A stretch of DNA of 64,000 nt. It comes from Paenibacillus sp. EZ-K15. Lineage in GTDB: Bacteria; Bacillota; Bacilli; Paenibacillales; Paenibacillaceae. The position numbers and the translations under genes are program-made. The DNA lies in assembly GCF_002573715.1 (NCBI RefSeq), contig NZ_PDHM01000017.1, forward strand, positions 124,001 to 188,000, written 5' to 3'. Positions within the stretch are counted from its first letter, which is position 1; the number at the start of each line of letters is the position of its first letter. Positions 1-8,763 of this stretch are shown one piece after another. The notes beneath the pieces are model-generated. The model was not told the origin of the DNA. It did not search any database and saw nothing but the letters and a program-made list of their open reading frames with translations.

Positions 1-197
1 AAAAAGCGTTTACCTGCAGTTGTGAGGACGAGCTGCTTGCCCAAGCGGTCAAAGAGACGAACACCAAGCTCATCCTCCAAGGCTTTCATTTGCATCGTGA
101 CGTTGGAGGGGACGTAGTTCAGCACTTCCGCAGCCCGAGTGAAATTTAATGTTGATGCAACCGTGCGGAACGTATTCAATTGGCGCAATTCCATCAT
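1..197 (-). CDS. LysR-family transcriptional regulator, N-terminal part (runs off left edge)
   Basis: The reverse strand encodes the first ~65 residues of a LysR-type regulator, beginning MMELRQLNTFRTVASTLNFT and continuing through the winged helix-turn-helix up to TTAGKRF. The effector-binding domain lies outside the window. The start at 197 is preceded by a GGGGG-rich Shine-Dalgarno. It is transcribed away from the MetX-like hydrolase at 339, the usual LysR arrangement, and a dyad at 216-230 lies between them. The family is clear; the ligand is unknown. Confidence 0.9.
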   Translation of the reverse strand, partial: MMELRQLNTFRTVASTLNFTRAAEVLNYVPSNVTMQMKALEDELGVRLFDRLGKQLVLTTAGKRF

Positions 198-215
198 ATG
201 ATCCCCCTTCTTACT

Positions 216-230
216 TTCAATAATATTGAA
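216..230. promoter_or_regulatory. Candidate LysR operator between divergent genes
   Basis: TTCAATAATATTGAA is a perfect inverted repeat (7-bp arms, 1-bp centre) carrying a T-N11-A core, placed between the divergent LysR gene and the hydrolase. A further TTGAAT motif follows at about 238. The LysR link is inferred from position and motif. Confidence 0.5.
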
Positions 231-338
231 TACAACTTTGAATTTCATTCACTTTTATTGAGAGTACCACGGACCTATACTTAGTACAAGAAATACACGC
301 TACATGTGTGGTTTCATTTTGAAGGGAGAGACAAAACG

Positions 339-1358
339 ATGGATTATGAGATTTTTGATTTGGGTGACGTAACCTTGCAATCAGGTGTGACGTTACCGAG
401 CGCTTTTCTTGCTTATAAAACTTATGGAAGATTAAATGAAAAGAAAGATAATATCATCGTCTATCCAACTGCTTTTGGGGATCAGCATATTCAGAATGAA
501 TGGTTGATTGGAAACGGCATGGCCCTAGATCCGCGAGAATATTTCATTATCGTTCCAAATCTATTGGGCAACGGGTTATCCTCGTCTCCCAGTAACACGC
601 CTCCCCCATTTGACCGGGCTCATTTTCCGGGGGTAACCATCTATGACAACGTTAAATTCCAGCATCGGCTGGTGACCGAAAAATTCGGTATTGAAAAGAT
701 CGCTCTCGTCGTTGGATGGTCAATGGGAGGCATTCAAGCATTCCAATGGGGGGCAAGTTATCCCGACATGGTGGAACGAATTGCACCTTTCGCCGGAGTT
801 GCAAAGACCTGGCCCCAGACGTATGTGGTCCTGGAAGGAATGAGAGCTCCGCTCATGGCTGCAGTCCGCTTCGATTCAAGTGAACTAAATCAGTTGACTT
901 CTGCAGACATGCGCGCGGTTGGTCGTGTCTATGCCGGATGGGGCGTATCACACGCGTTTTACAGAGAAGAACTTTATCGTGAGCTGGGATTTGACTCATT
1001 GGCAGATTTTATGGTGGGCGTCTGGGAAGATAGTTTCATGAAGATGGATCCGCACAATGTCTTAGCCATGTTATGGACAGGACAAAATGCAGATATTAGC
1101 GCAAACTCTTCCTACAACGGAGATTTCGATAAGGCGCTCAAGAGCATTAAAGCACTTGCCTGCGTCATGCCGGGGAGCACGGATCTCTTCTGCTCTGCGG
1201 ATGATAACGAATACGAGGCTAAGCTTATGCCTAATGCTGTTTTCAATCCGATCAAGTCGATCTGGGGACATTTTGCCGGTCGCGGAATCAACAGTGCCGA
1301 TAACAAATTTATTGATGATAACCTAAAACGCTTGTTGACGCTTCGTACAGACGGATAG
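339..1358 (+). CDS. Alpha/beta hydrolase of the homoserine O-acetyltransferase (MetX) family
   Basis: 339 aa, start chosen at ATG 339 behind AAGGGAGAG rather than an upstream in-frame ATG at 306. The nucleophile elbow GWSMGG (Ser about 128) and the C-terminal GHFAG histidine motif fit MetX-type acyltransferases and hydrolases. The N-terminus (YKTYGRLN...DNIIVYPTAFG) is also MetX-like. Members outside met operons are often uncharacterised, and no methionine genes are nearby, so the substrate is open. It is divergent from a LysR regulator, which probably controls it. A hairpin terminator follows at 1368. Confidence 0.85.
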   Translation: MDYEIFDLGDVTLQSGVTLPSAFLAYKTYGRLNEKKDNIIVYPTAFGDQHIQNEWLIGNGMALDPREYFIIVPNLLGNGLSSSPSNTPPPFDRAHFPGVTIYDNVKFQHRLVTEKFGIEKIALVVGWSMGGIQAFQWGASYPDMVERIAPFAGVAKTWPQTYVVLEGMRAPLMAAVRFDSSELNQLTSADMRAVGRVYAGWGVSHAFYREELYRELGFDSLADFMVGVWEDSFMKMDPHNVLAMLWTGQNADISANSSYNGDFDKALKSIKALACVMPGSTDLFCSADDNEYEAKLMPNAVFNPIKSIWGHFAGRGINSADNKFIDDNLKRLLTLRTDG

Positions 1359-1367
1359 ATCATAACT

Positions 1368-1402
1368 GAGGTCACCAGAACTTACTGGTTGACCTCCTTT
1401 TT
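1368..1402 (+). terminator. Rho-independent terminator
   Basis: GAGGTCACCAG pairs with CTGGTTGACCTC and is followed by TTTTT, 10 bp after the stop of the MetX-like gene. Confidence 0.8.
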
Positions 1403-1604
1403 GTGTAGTTGTGCTTGCTGAGCAGTTCTGCCCGTTAGCTGAAACCGGTCGTCAGTCTAGTGTTTATATCTTCTGTTGACAACATCAACAGCTACGGCAC
1501 AATGTTCTTGACCTCAGACAGAACTTAAGCAGCTGATCCAGTGTCTTTTTCGAGCCCCTTGCATGATTCCCGTCTCTTCTGGAATAATCGGTGCAAAACT
1601 TCAT

Positions 1605-2243
1605 TCATTTTGAATCGCTTTGAACCGTAGATAACGAAACGAGGACCGGACCGGCAAAATCCGAAGCCTCTTCGCCTTTTGGATTGTGAAGGCGGAACAG
1701 GAATGCGTCGCCTGTTTCAGGCTGCCACACGATATAATCGTTTATCCCTTCACCACTCGAGGTTTGTAGGTAAAGCTCGGCGGAACCCAGTGGATGCTCG
1801 ACGAGCTCTCCACTAAAATCGGATACTTCGCCGAACTCTTCCAATTCCTTTTTTCCTGCAGCTTTAAGCTGCGTTAGGTCATAATTTGTAGGCAGTGACT
1901 CAATATCAACATAGTATTCTGGATTGCTGCTAAGAAATAGACGTCCTTCGGCAGCGTCGAAAGCAAACTTTTCGAATACGTATAAGGAAAAATCTTCTCC
2001 CTGATGCAAGGTGGCTGTAAGTGACTGGTTACCCTCACCCGTCATCAAATCAAAGTTTTCACTCTGTGGACGCGTCCCTTCGGAAGCTTGCTCGTTCTCG
2101 GTTTCAGGAGATGCGACCTGTTCATTGACCGGTGTTGATATTTCTGGACTGGCGGGAGGCTCAGCTGCTCCAGAGCATGCCGTAAGCGTTAGAACCATGA
2201 TGAAAATTGAAATCCTCATAAATGCAGAGTGTCTTGGATACAC
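1605..2243 (-). CDS. Hypothetical lipoprotein
   Basis: 212 aa from a GTG start at 2243 (AAAGGCG, 9-nt spacing); ATG 2219 is an alternative. The N-terminus has a short hydrophobic stretch ending in the lipobox LTAC (Cys 23), then a Pro/Glu/Ser-rich linker (residues ~27-65) and a ~140-residue domain I do not recognise. It is probably exported and anchored to the membrane's outer face. It stands alone: the MetX-like gene converges on it, and the AKR gene is divergent. Function unknown. Confidence 0.75.
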   Translation of the reverse strand: MYPRHSAFMRISIFIMVLTLTACSGAAEPPASPEISTPVNEQVASPETENEQASEGTRPQSENFDLMTGEGNQSLTATLHQGEDFSLYVFEKFAFDAAEGRLFLSSNPEYYVDIESLPTNYDLTQLKAAGKKELEEFGEVSDFSGELVEHPLGSAELYLQTSSGEGINDYIVWQPETGDAFLFRLHNPKGEEASDFAGPVLVSLSTVQSDSK

Positions 2244-2683
2244 GCTAAATCACGCCTTTCTGTATTTAGTTCATGCAGCTTCATGAATGCACTGGATGAT
2301 CAGACAGCCACTGATTTTAGGATATTTGCAATCGGTTAGAGTCATTGAGTACTGTTGAGGCAACATCGTTTTGTGTTTCATCACATTAATATGGTGAATT
2401 ATGAGTTATTACCCAAGTAAGGGTTTCGAAACGCAAAAAGTGAAAGCTGGTGTCCTGCTAAGCTCTCCTCTAGAAACCTACACGACCACTCCATTCTTCT
2501 GTACGAGCAATCAAGGCTACCTTCTCTCTCTCACTAACTCCTCGTCTGCAATGCTACATTTTGATTTATTCAACATTTCCACTCACCTCAGATCCGAATC
2601 CATTTATTTGTTCTTCAATTTCTCTTTTAATATGATTTTCGTATTAAAAGGTAGTTAAAAATATATTTTACCACTTTATATTT
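2244..2683. other. Intergenic region without a convincing gene
   Basis: About 440 bp between the lipoprotein and the aldo/keto reductase. A plus-strand open frame at 2401-2658 has no ribosome binding site and a low-complexity Ser/Phe-rich translation, so I do not call it. The right end is AT-rich and holds the reductase promoter. Confidence 0.5.
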
Positions 2684-2705
2684 GGTTGATATAATCGGAT
2701 CAACC
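2684..2705. promoter_or_regulatory. Candidate operator before the aldo/keto reductase
   Basis: GGTTGAT and ATCAACC form a perfect 7-bp inverted repeat separated by 8 bp, ending 5 bp before the AGGAGG of the downstream gene. A repressor here would block the promoter or the earliest transcript. Which regulator binds is unknown. Confidence 0.45.
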
Positions 2706-2724
2706 TTAACAGGAGGTGTCCAAA

Positions 2725-3714
2725 ATGAAATACCGTAAGCTGGGAAACAGCGGATTAAAGGTAAGTGAAATTTCGTATGGCAACTGGATCACACATGGGG
2801 CGCAACTCGAGGATGTATTAGCTAAAAAATGTGTGTTTGCAGCTTTGGATCAAGGAATTAATACGTTTGATACTGAGGATGTGTATTCGGATACGAGGGC
2901 TGAAGCCTTGCTTGGAACAGCGCTAAAAGGAATCTCACGCGAAAGCATTGTGCTCAGTACCAAGGTGTGTCATCCCACAGGTACCGGCCCAAACGACCAG
3001 GGGTTGTCACGCAAACATATCTTCGAGAGCTGCAACGCATCTTTGCGGCGGCTGGGAACAGATTATATCGACATTTATTTTGCTCACCGCTTTGACCCGC
3101 ATACACCGCTTGAAGAGAGTTTCCTTGCTTTCTCCGATTTGGTGCGTCAAGGTAAAATATTGTATTTAGGTGTTAGTGAATGGACCGCTGCTCAAATTAA
3201 AGAAGGGGCTAGACTATCCAAACGGTTTAACATTCCTTTTGTGGCAAGCCAGCCACAATATTCGATGCTGTGGCGTGTCATCGAAGGCAATGTTCTGCCA
3301 GCTTGTGCGGAGGCAGGAATCGGCCAGATGACTTGGTCCCCGCTTGCGCAAGGCATTTTGTCTGGGAAATACAAGGCTGGTCATTCTCTTCCCACAGGCT
3401 CTCGGGCACTGGACGAAACCGGCTCGCGATTCTTAGAACGTTTGGCGGGGCAATGGATGCAATATGATGCCCTTGACGCGATCCAGCGGTTGATTCCCAT
3501 TGCCCATGAGTGTGATTTAACTCTTCCTCAGCTGGCTATCGCTTGGATTTTGCAAAATAATCAAGTCTCCTCTGTTATTATCGGTGCATCCCAACCGGAG
3601 CAGATTCAAGAGAACGCGCGAGCATCCGGCATAGTGCTGCAAAGCTCGATCATGCAAAGAATTGATGAAATTTTAGATCCTTTTATTGAGCGTAATCCTG
3701 AGTGCACGGGCTAA
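2725..3714 (+). CDS. Aldo/keto reductase
   Basis: 329 aa, start ATG 2725 behind a perfect AGGAGG. It begins MKYRKLGNSGLKVSEI, typical of the AKR superfamily close to the potassium-channel beta-subunit/YghZ group. The catalytic Asp and Tyr are visible in FDTEDVYS, Lys in LSTKV and His in FAHRFDPH, and the C-terminal IIGASQPEQIQEN is the NADPH-binding segment. It should reduce aldehydes or ketones in the cytosol. Its stop overlaps by a few bases the stop of the convergent LysR gene; a dyad at 2684-2705 may be its operator. Confidence 0.92.
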   Translation: MKYRKLGNSGLKVSEISYGNWITHGAQLEDVLAKKCVFAALDQGINTFDTEDVYSDTRAEALLGTALKGISRESIVLSTKVCHPTGTGPNDQGLSRKHIFESCNASLRRLGTDYIDIYFAHRFDPHTPLEESFLAFSDLVRQGKILYLGVSEWTAAQIKEGARLSKRFNIPFVASQPQYSMLWRVIEGNVLPACAEAGIGQMTWSPLAQGILSGKYKAGHSLPTGSRALDETGSRFLERLAGQWMQYDALDAIQRLIPIAHECDLTLPQLAIAWILQNNQVSSVIIGASQPEQIQENARASGIVLQSSIMQRIDEILDPFIERNPECTG

Positions 3715-4589
3715 TCAAGATTGCTCAATAGCGATAAAAAGTTCGCGATTACTGCTTGATTGACGTCCGTTCTCCAGGCGGCAAATAGAGGTACAAAAGG
3801 TGTAACTTCCTGAAAAGGAAGGAACACCACCCCTTTTCGTTCAAATATCGATGCTGACGAAGGAATAATTGATATTCCCATCCCAGCGGCAACCAGGTTA
3901 ACGATGGTTGACATCTGGACAGCTTCTTGTACAACTTTGGGATCAACCTCATGATTTTTGCAGAATTGCATAATTTGGTCGTAGAACGGGGCGCCGAACT
4001 GCCGCGGGAACAGAATAAACGCTTCAGCAGCCAAATTGCGAATGGAAACCTCACTTTCCAGTGCCAATGCGTGGTCTTCCGGCAAAACCGCGATCAATGA
4101 TTCATGTTGTACAGTCTGATATCGAACATGCTTGACCGGCTCGCTATACCGTACGAATCCGAAATGTATCGTACCGTCTTGCAGAGCTTGAATTTGCTCT
4201 GCCGATGTCATTTCTCTTAGAATCAATTGAACTTGAGGATACAGTTCCCGAAATATCCTCAACAACCGCACCAGCCATTCTCCAGAAGCAGAGTCGACAA
4301 AAGCGATGGATAACTGGCCAACCATCCCTTCTCCAGCAAGCCTGGTCTTTTCTATCGATTGCTCTAACTGACGTACGATTCTCCTCGCTTCATTTAAGAA
4401 TACTTCTCCTGCAGGAGTTAAAAGTACTGTCCTTTTGCTACGTTCCAAAAGCTGCACACCGATCTCTTCTTCAAGATTTTGAATTTGCTGACTCAGCGGC
4501 GGCTGGGTCATATTTAGTTTTTCCGCCGCACGGTTGAAATGCAATTCTTCAGCAACTGTTATAAAATATTTTAGTTTACGAATATCCAT
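3711..4589 (-). CDS. LysR-family transcriptional regulator
   Basis: 292 aa when started at MDIRKLKYFITVAEELHFNR (ATG 4589); the open frame extends 28 codons further upstream without a better site. Residues 1-60 are the LysR helix-turn-helix with TQPPLSQQIQNLEEE, followed by a substrate-binding domain of the BenM/CatM type. It converges on the aldo/keto reductase with overlapping stop codons. Target and effector are unknown. Confidence 0.9.
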   Translation of the reverse strand: MDIRKLKYFITVAEELHFNRAAEKLNMTQPPLSQQIQNLEEEIGVQLLERSKRTVLLTPAGEVFLNEARRIVRQLEQSIEKTRLAGEGMVGQLSIAFVDSASGEWLVRLLRIFRELYPQVQLILREMTSAEQIQALQDGTIHFGFVRYSEPVKHVRYQTVQHESLIAVLPEDHALALESEVSIRNLAAEAFILFPRQFGAPFYDQIMQFCKNHEVDPKVVQEAVQMSTIVNLVAAGMGISIIPSSASIFERKGVVFLPFQEVTPFVPLFAAWRTDVNQAVIANFLSLLSNLD

Positions 4590-4726
4590 GCCTAATCCCA
4601 TACCTTTCAACGTTACTTGTAGTCTCGCTGGCACCTCTTCCGATATTGGGCTGTCGTGTCCCGTTAGCTTCATTCATTTCAGTCCAGGTTTGCAGGTGTT
4701 TTCAAGCATCATACAGCCGAACGAAC

Positions 4727-5188
4727 TTATCGACGATTGAATCCATTGAAGTGCCTGAGCATTTCGATAAAAATATGAAGCTCCGCATCTTTCCAGTCAG
4801 AGAGTCGTTCATAATAAACAGACTCTTTTTCCTTAAGTGCTTCTATTGTTTTTGCTTGTCCAAACTCGGTAAGAGACAACACAATTCCCCGTCCATCATT
4901 AGGAGACACTTCTCTGTTCACATATCCCAGAGACTGGAGTTGTTTGACAAGGCGACTGACCGAACTTCGGTCCATCGCAGTTGATTCAGCTAATGTGGCG
5001 GCATTAGTTGGGCCATAGGAATACAGCCAACGAACAATATGGAAGGCAGCAGGCTGCAAGGAGGAATCGAATTTCGCTGCGGCTCTGACATTCAGGGCAT
5101 GTGCAGCACTGCTGAGAGCGTTAAGCTGCTCGCCCAATTCAATCTCCAGTTTCTCCCTCGATTCATTTTTGATTTCACTATCCTTCAT
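4727..5188 (-). CDS. MarR-family transcriptional regulator
   Basis: 153 aa from ATG 5188, 7 nt after AAAGGTG. A winged helix (AATLAESTAMDRSSVSRLVK, then a wing with DGRGIVLSL) is flanked by dimerisation helices. It is divergent from an SDR gene at 5344, and two related dyads (5224-5237, 5253-5265) lie between them, so it probably represses itself and the SDR. Ligand unknown. Confidence 0.92.
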   Translation of the reverse strand: MKDSEIKNESREKLEIELGEQLNALSSAAHALNVRAAAKFDSSLQPAAFHIVRWLYSYGPTNAATLAESTAMDRSSVSRLVKQLQSLGYVNREVSPNDGRGIVLSLTEFGQAKTIEALKEKESVYYERLSDWKDAELHIFIEMLRHFNGFNRR

Positions 5189-5223
5189 CCTCAATCACCT
5201 TTCTCTAGATCAAAAATAACTAA

Positions 5224-5265
5224 TTGACATATATCAATCAAATCATTATAGTTTGCATATGTCAA
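5224..5265. promoter_or_regulatory. Paired dyads, candidate MarR operators
   Basis: TTGACATATATCAA (5224-5237) and TTGCATATGTCAA (5253-5265) are two related near-palindromes in the intergenic region of the divergent MarR and SDR genes. The first also offers a -35-like TTGACA. The assignment to this MarR is by position. Confidence 0.55.
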
Positions 5266-5343
5266 CTAAATAAACGCTCTACTTTACCTGTTGTTTGCAA
5301 TGATAGCTTCAAAAAAATTGTATCACATGAAGGAGAAATGACG

Positions 5344-6237
5344 ATGTCTAAAAAAGAAACAATTGTCATTACAGGTGCTACCAGTGGTCTGGGACAGCTT
5401 GTCGCGTTCGAATTAGGAAGACGCGGATTTGATCTTATCTTGACTGCCAGGAGTAAAGAACGCGCTGAGGCGACGAGAAAACAGATTCAGGAGATTGCAC
5501 CATCAACTAAAGTTGACTTTTTTTATGGAGATTTTTCGCTATTAAAGGACGTTAACCGGGTTGGCAGCGAAATAACCGTCGCTTATCCTAAAATTGATGT
5601 GTTGTTAAACAATGTGGGGATCCATGCTTTTGTGCCTCGTATCACTTCTGAGGGGCTTCCTGAAATGATGGCTGTCAATTATTTAGCGCCCTGGCTTTTG
5701 ACACATATGCTAAAACCGTCCCTGCAAAATGCTCACGAGGCAAGAGTTGTCAATGTTGCCTCTGAAGCTTCACAACGTCATGGTATTTTGAAGCTACCCG
5801 ATGATTTGACTGATACAACTCCCTTTACCTCTCGCGGATCATCCCCCATCTATGGGAAAACCAAATTGTTAAATATCATGTTCACCGCTGAAGTAGCACG
5901 GCGGTGGGCAGGTACGGGAATCAGCGTAAATGCACTAAATCCGGGATTTAATGTTACTGGACTCGGACGAGAACTTTGGTTCGCTTCCGTATTAGAACGA
6001 TTGTTAAAAGCACTTCGGATTGGAGATCCGAGAAAAGGAGCAGATATTATCACCCGATTAATAGTTGAGCCCGAATATCAAAAAATGACAGGCGGATATT
6101 TTAATGTTGGAACCGGAAAATCAATTGAACCTGTTTCGCCTGGGGGGGATGTGGTAATGCAGAACAAGCTGTGGGAGGCCACCGAAGATTTGCTTGTGAA
6201 AAAGGGGTTTCTATCCAAAAACGCACATGGAGGATAG
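5344..6237 (+). CDS. Short-chain dehydrogenase/reductase
   Basis: 297 aa from ATG 5344, 8 nt after AGGAG; an ATG six bases upstream is too close to it. TGATSGLG (cofactor glycine motif), NNVG and the catalytic YGKTK mark a classical SDR of the retinol-dehydrogenase-like group. The NNVG replaces the usual NNAG. Expected activity is NAD(P)-dependent oxidoreduction of an alcohol or carbonyl. It is divergent from the MarR gene and is the likely target of that regulator. Confidence 0.92.
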   Translation: MSKKETIVITGATSGLGQLVAFELGRRGFDLILTARSKERAEATRKQIQEIAPSTKVDFFYGDFSLLKDVNRVGSEITVAYPKIDVLLNNVGIHAFVPRITSEGLPEMMAVNYLAPWLLTHMLKPSLQNAHEARVVNVASEASQRHGILKLPDDLTDTTPFTSRGSSPIYGKTKLLNIMFTAEVARRWAGTGISVNALNPGFNVTGLGRELWFASVLERLLKALRIGDPRKGADIITRLIVEPEYQKMTGGYFNVGTGKSIEPVSPGGDVVMQNKLWEATEDLLVKKGFLSKNAHGG

Positions 6238-6289
6238 GATTGCCGCATTTTAGTAAATATAAATGTAGCAGTATATAGTAAAGCAAAGC

Positions 6290-6324
6290 AAAAAAAGGTC
6301 AACCCAATTATGGGTGACTTTCTT
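6290..6324. terminator. Bidirectional terminator between convergent genes
   Basis: A stem of AAAGGTCAACCCA with TGGGTGACTTT, flanked by an A-run on the left and TCTTT on the right, between the SDR (ends 6237) and the convergent ABM gene (ends 6338). Confidence 0.7.
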
Positions 6325-6337
6325 TACTTGTAGATCG

Positions 6338-6637
6338 TTAATTATTTGCTGATAGGTTGACCTGCAAAAGCTTGAACATTAACGGGGCTGTCAAGTATTT
6401 TGGAGCTTTAGCTACAAACGCCTGAAAATGGGTGCTCGCATTGTGAGCCACTACTGCTTCTTGGTCTTTCCACTGTTCGACCATGAGATATGTGTCATCC
6501 TTATCTGTATCCTTCAGGAGCTTATACGACACATTCCCTGCTTCCGCACGGGATGCCTCAATAAGTTCTTTTACGGTTTCCAAAAATTCTGCCTCTAATT
6601 CACTGTTTACTTTCATTTCTGCATGGATAATAATCAT
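6338..6637 (-). CDS. Antibiotic biosynthesis monooxygenase (ABM/YgiN) family protein
   Basis: 99 aa starting MIIIHAEMKVNSELEAEF (ATG 6637, GAGGT upstream). The size and the motif YLMVEQWKDQEAVVAHNAS are characteristic of the ABM ferredoxin-like fold, whose members include quinol monooxygenases and small heme or quinone-handling enzymes. It lies 10 bp after the nitroreductase and is surely cotranscribed with it. The pair suggests quinone or nitroaromatic handling. Confidence 0.88.
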   Translation of the reverse strand: MIIIHAEMKVNSELEAEFLETVKELIEASRAEAGNVSYKLLKDTDKDDTYLMVEQWKDQEAVVAHNASTHFQAFVAKAPKYLTAPLMFKLLQVNLSANN

Positions 6638-6647
6638 CGCTGTTACC

Positions 6648-7286
6648 TCACTTCCATTCCGCAATACGATCTATAGGGAGACGAGTCGTCAAACGTGCTT
6701 CTTTGGCAGCTTTACCTACAGAGATGAGCATTACCGGTACATAACGGTCTTTCTCCATACCAAATGCTTCTGCAATTCGGGATTTATCGTATCCGCCGAT
6801 TGGATTTGTGTCATATCCACGGGCACGAGCAGAAAGCATAAGCTGCATGGAAACCAATCCGCTATCGATAAGGATCATTTCACGGAAAGCCTGTGCCGGA
6901 ATACGTCCGAACAGATCGGTATAGTTTGCCATCATCTGATCCTTAATCTCTTGTGGCATATATCCACGTTCCACAGCATTACCCATAATTTCATCTGCAT
7001 AGTCGAATGCGTTCATATCTCCAAATACAGCAATTACTGCGGAAGAAGTAGAAACTTGTGTTTTGTTGCCTGGTGCAAGCTCTTCAAGCGTTGCTTTTCC
7101 TTCTGGGCTATCAACGACAAGAAACCTCCAAGGCTGAAGATTAACGGATGATGGAGCCAAAGTCGCTTCTTTCAAAATTTCAGTCATTTCTTCATGGCTG
7201 ATTTTGACCAATGGGTCATATACCCGCACAGAGCGACGGGAAGTAATAATTTCTTTATAATTATTGTTTAGGGAAGTTACAGTCAT
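6648..7286 (-). CDS. Nitroreductase family protein
   Basis: 212 aa with AAAGGAG before ATG 7286. SRRSVRVYD and APSSVNLQPWRFLVV are the FMN-binding signatures of the nitroreductase family, and the C-terminal GYDKSRIAEAFG...VPVMLISVG also fits. Expected: an FMN-dependent NAD(P)H oxidoreductase acting on nitro compounds or quinones. It heads a likely operon with the ABM gene, with a MarR gene 27 bp upstream in the same orientation, so all three may form one autoregulated unit. Confidence 0.93.
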   Translation of the reverse strand: MTVTSLNNNYKEIITSRRSVRVYDPLVKISHEEMTEILKEATLAPSSVNLQPWRFLVVDSPEGKATLEELAPGNKTQVSTSSAVIAVFGDMNAFDYADEIMGNAVERGYMPQEIKDQMMANYTDLFGRIPAQAFREMILIDSGLVSMQLMLSARARGYDTNPIGGYDKSRIAEAFGMEKDRYVPVMLISVGKAAKEARLTTRLPIDRIAEWK

Positions 7287-7313
7287 GATATTCTCTCCTT
7301 TAATCTCTATAAG

Positions 7314-7772
7314 TTAATTGGTCTTACTAGATTCCTTCATCTGTTGAATCTGGCTGTTCAGCTTCTGTAGCACTTGAACAAACGCAAGTCGTTCTGATTC
7401 TGTAAGGTCTGCCTGCAGTTCCTCCATAAATCGATCTTTCTCCGCTCTAAACGTTGCTACTTTATTTTTGCCCACTTCGGTTAGCTGAACCAACGTAATC
7501 CGGTTGTCATTCTCACATCTGGTTCGCAGAAGCATTCCTTCCGCTTCCAACTGCTGAACATGACGGGTCACCGCAGCTGGATCAATAGACACTGCCTTCT
7601 GCAGATCCGACTGGCTAATTTCGCCTCCCGTCAGTTTGTAGAGGAGTTCCAGCCGATTGGGACTAACTCCAGCACATCGCTCAAACCGAGTCGCAATATG
7701 CTTATTCAGATGCATTAGCAAGTACAGCAGGTCTTCTGTATGACATGTAGAGATGATATAGCCCCCCTTCAA
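7314..7772 (-). CDS. MarR-family transcriptional regulator (start uncertain)
   Basis: Up to 152 aa from a TTG at 7772. The helix-turn-helix GEISQSDLQKAVSIDPAAVTRHVQQ and the wing region (RCENDNRITLVQLTEVG) identify MarR. A GGGGGG Shine-Dalgarno lies just inside the open frame with no in-frame ATG behind it, so the true start may be a rare codon or lie further in. It precedes the nitroreductase and ABM genes. A strong dyad at 7777-7803 sits immediately upstream and is the likely autoregulatory operator. Confidence 0.88.
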   Translation of the reverse strand: MKGGYIISTCHTEDLLYLLMHLNKHIATRFERCAGVSPNRLELLYKLTGGEISQSDLQKAVSIDPAAVTRHVQQLEAEGMLLRTRCENDNRITLVQLTEVGKNKVATFRAEKDRFMEELQADLTESERLAFVQVLQKLNSQIQQMKESSKTN

Positions 7773-7776
7773 TTCA

Positions 7777-7803
7777 TTGACTCATCAATGGTTGATGGGT
7801 CAA
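7777..7803. promoter_or_regulatory. Large dyad, candidate MarR operator
   Basis: Arms TTGACTCATCAA and TTGATGGGTCAA match at 11 of 12 positions around a 3-bp centre, directly upstream of the MarR gene start. MarR proteins usually repress from such sites. Confidence 0.65.
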
Positions 7804-7851
7804 TCATATACTTTTGTTTTCTGGAAATCAAGTTTTTTGAATAAATTATAA

Positions 7852-7882
7852 AGCCCTTCATCCTGTATAAGGACGAAAGGCT
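7852..7882 (-). terminator. Possible terminator of the Vat-like gene
   Basis: AGCCTTTCGTCC and GGATGAAGGGCT form an imperfect stem on the minus strand followed by TTTATAATTT, downstream of the acetyltransferase ending at 7936. Confidence 0.4.
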
Positions 7883-7935
7883 GGGTTCCATGTTACGGGA
7901 TTTCCCCGAGAATGCCCTATTTTGCAAATAATGAG

Positions 7936-8571
7936 CTAATAAATCCCCTTGATTTTTGTCAGATCCCCGCTGCATAGTGTTTCAAGATTATCAAATATCT
8001 TACGAACAGGCCAATCCCACCATTTAATGGGAAGGAGATAATCGATGAGTTCATCGTCAAATCTTTTCTTAATGACTTTGCAAGGATTCCCGCCTGCAAT
8101 ATGGTAAGGGGGAACATCTTTTACCACAACAGAATTGGCTGCAATAATTGCCCCATCGCCAATATGTACACCGGGCATTACGGTGACATTTTGACCGATC
8201 CATACATCGTTTCCAATTATAGTGTCACCTTTAAGGGGTAAGTCTGCCAGTGTCGGAGTCGCTTTCTCCCAACCATGGCCCATAATGTTAAATGGATAGG
8301 TAGTGACACTGCACATTCTATGGTTTGCACCATTCATTACAAATTCAATACCCTTTGCTATTGCGCAAAATTTTCCGATAATCAGCTTATCTCCTATAAA
8401 TTCATAGTGATGTGTAACATGCTCTTCAAACTTTTCAGCCCCGTTGATGTCGTCATAATATGTGTAGTCACCGATCATAATATTTGAGCGTGTTACAACG
8501 TTTTTAATATAGCATATACTTTTAATTGCCTCATTTGGGTAGATTGCATTTGGATCAGGTCCATATTGCAT
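7936..8571 (-). CDS. Vat-like streptogramin A O-acetyltransferase (xenobiotic acetyltransferase)
   Basis: 211 aa with GAAGGAGGG before ATG 8571. It is a left-handed beta-helix hexapeptide acetyltransferase. The segments GDYTYYDDINGAE, KFCAIAKGIEFVMNGANHRM (putative catalytic His 84), KGDTIIGNDVWIG and AGGNPCKVIKKRF align along the full length with VatA/VatD proteins as I remember them. Known Vat enzymes use acetyl-CoA to inactivate streptogramin A. Chromosomal Vat-like proteins may act on other substrates, so resistance is an inference. It is monocistronic. Confidence 0.85.
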   Translation of the reverse strand: MQYGPDPNAIYPNEAIKSICYIKNVVTRSNIMIGDYTYYDDINGAEKFEEHVTHHYEFIGDKLIIGKFCAIAKGIEFVMNGANHRMCSVTTYPFNIMGHGWEKATPTLADLPLKGDTIIGNDVWIGQNVTVMPGVHIGDGAIIAANSVVVKDVPPYHIAGGNPCKVIKKRFDDELIDYLLPIKWWDWPVRKIFDNLETLCSGDLTKIKGIY

Positions 8572-8763
8572 ATAAAAATCCCTCCTTCGTGTTTTTTAAA
8601 TAAAGAGAATACAGCGTTCTACTAGATTATTACTAATATTTATTATACCTCGATTCTGCATCAAAATATCAAGATGAGAGGAGATACCAGAAACAGACTT
8701 TTTACACTAAAATCCATTTATATTGCCGAATGGTTCATCGAACAAGTTATCATGTTTGGTGGG

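Noticed and set aside
2401..2658. 85-codon plus-strand frame
   Set aside because: No Shine-Dalgarno, low-complexity translation, no family resemblance.
6483..7151. 222-codon plus frame opposite the nitroreductase
   Set aside because: Antisense shadow of a clearly coding gene.
7769..7975. 68-codon minus frame joining the MarR start and Vat-like end
   Set aside because: Covers the MarR operator and a hairpin, with no start site.
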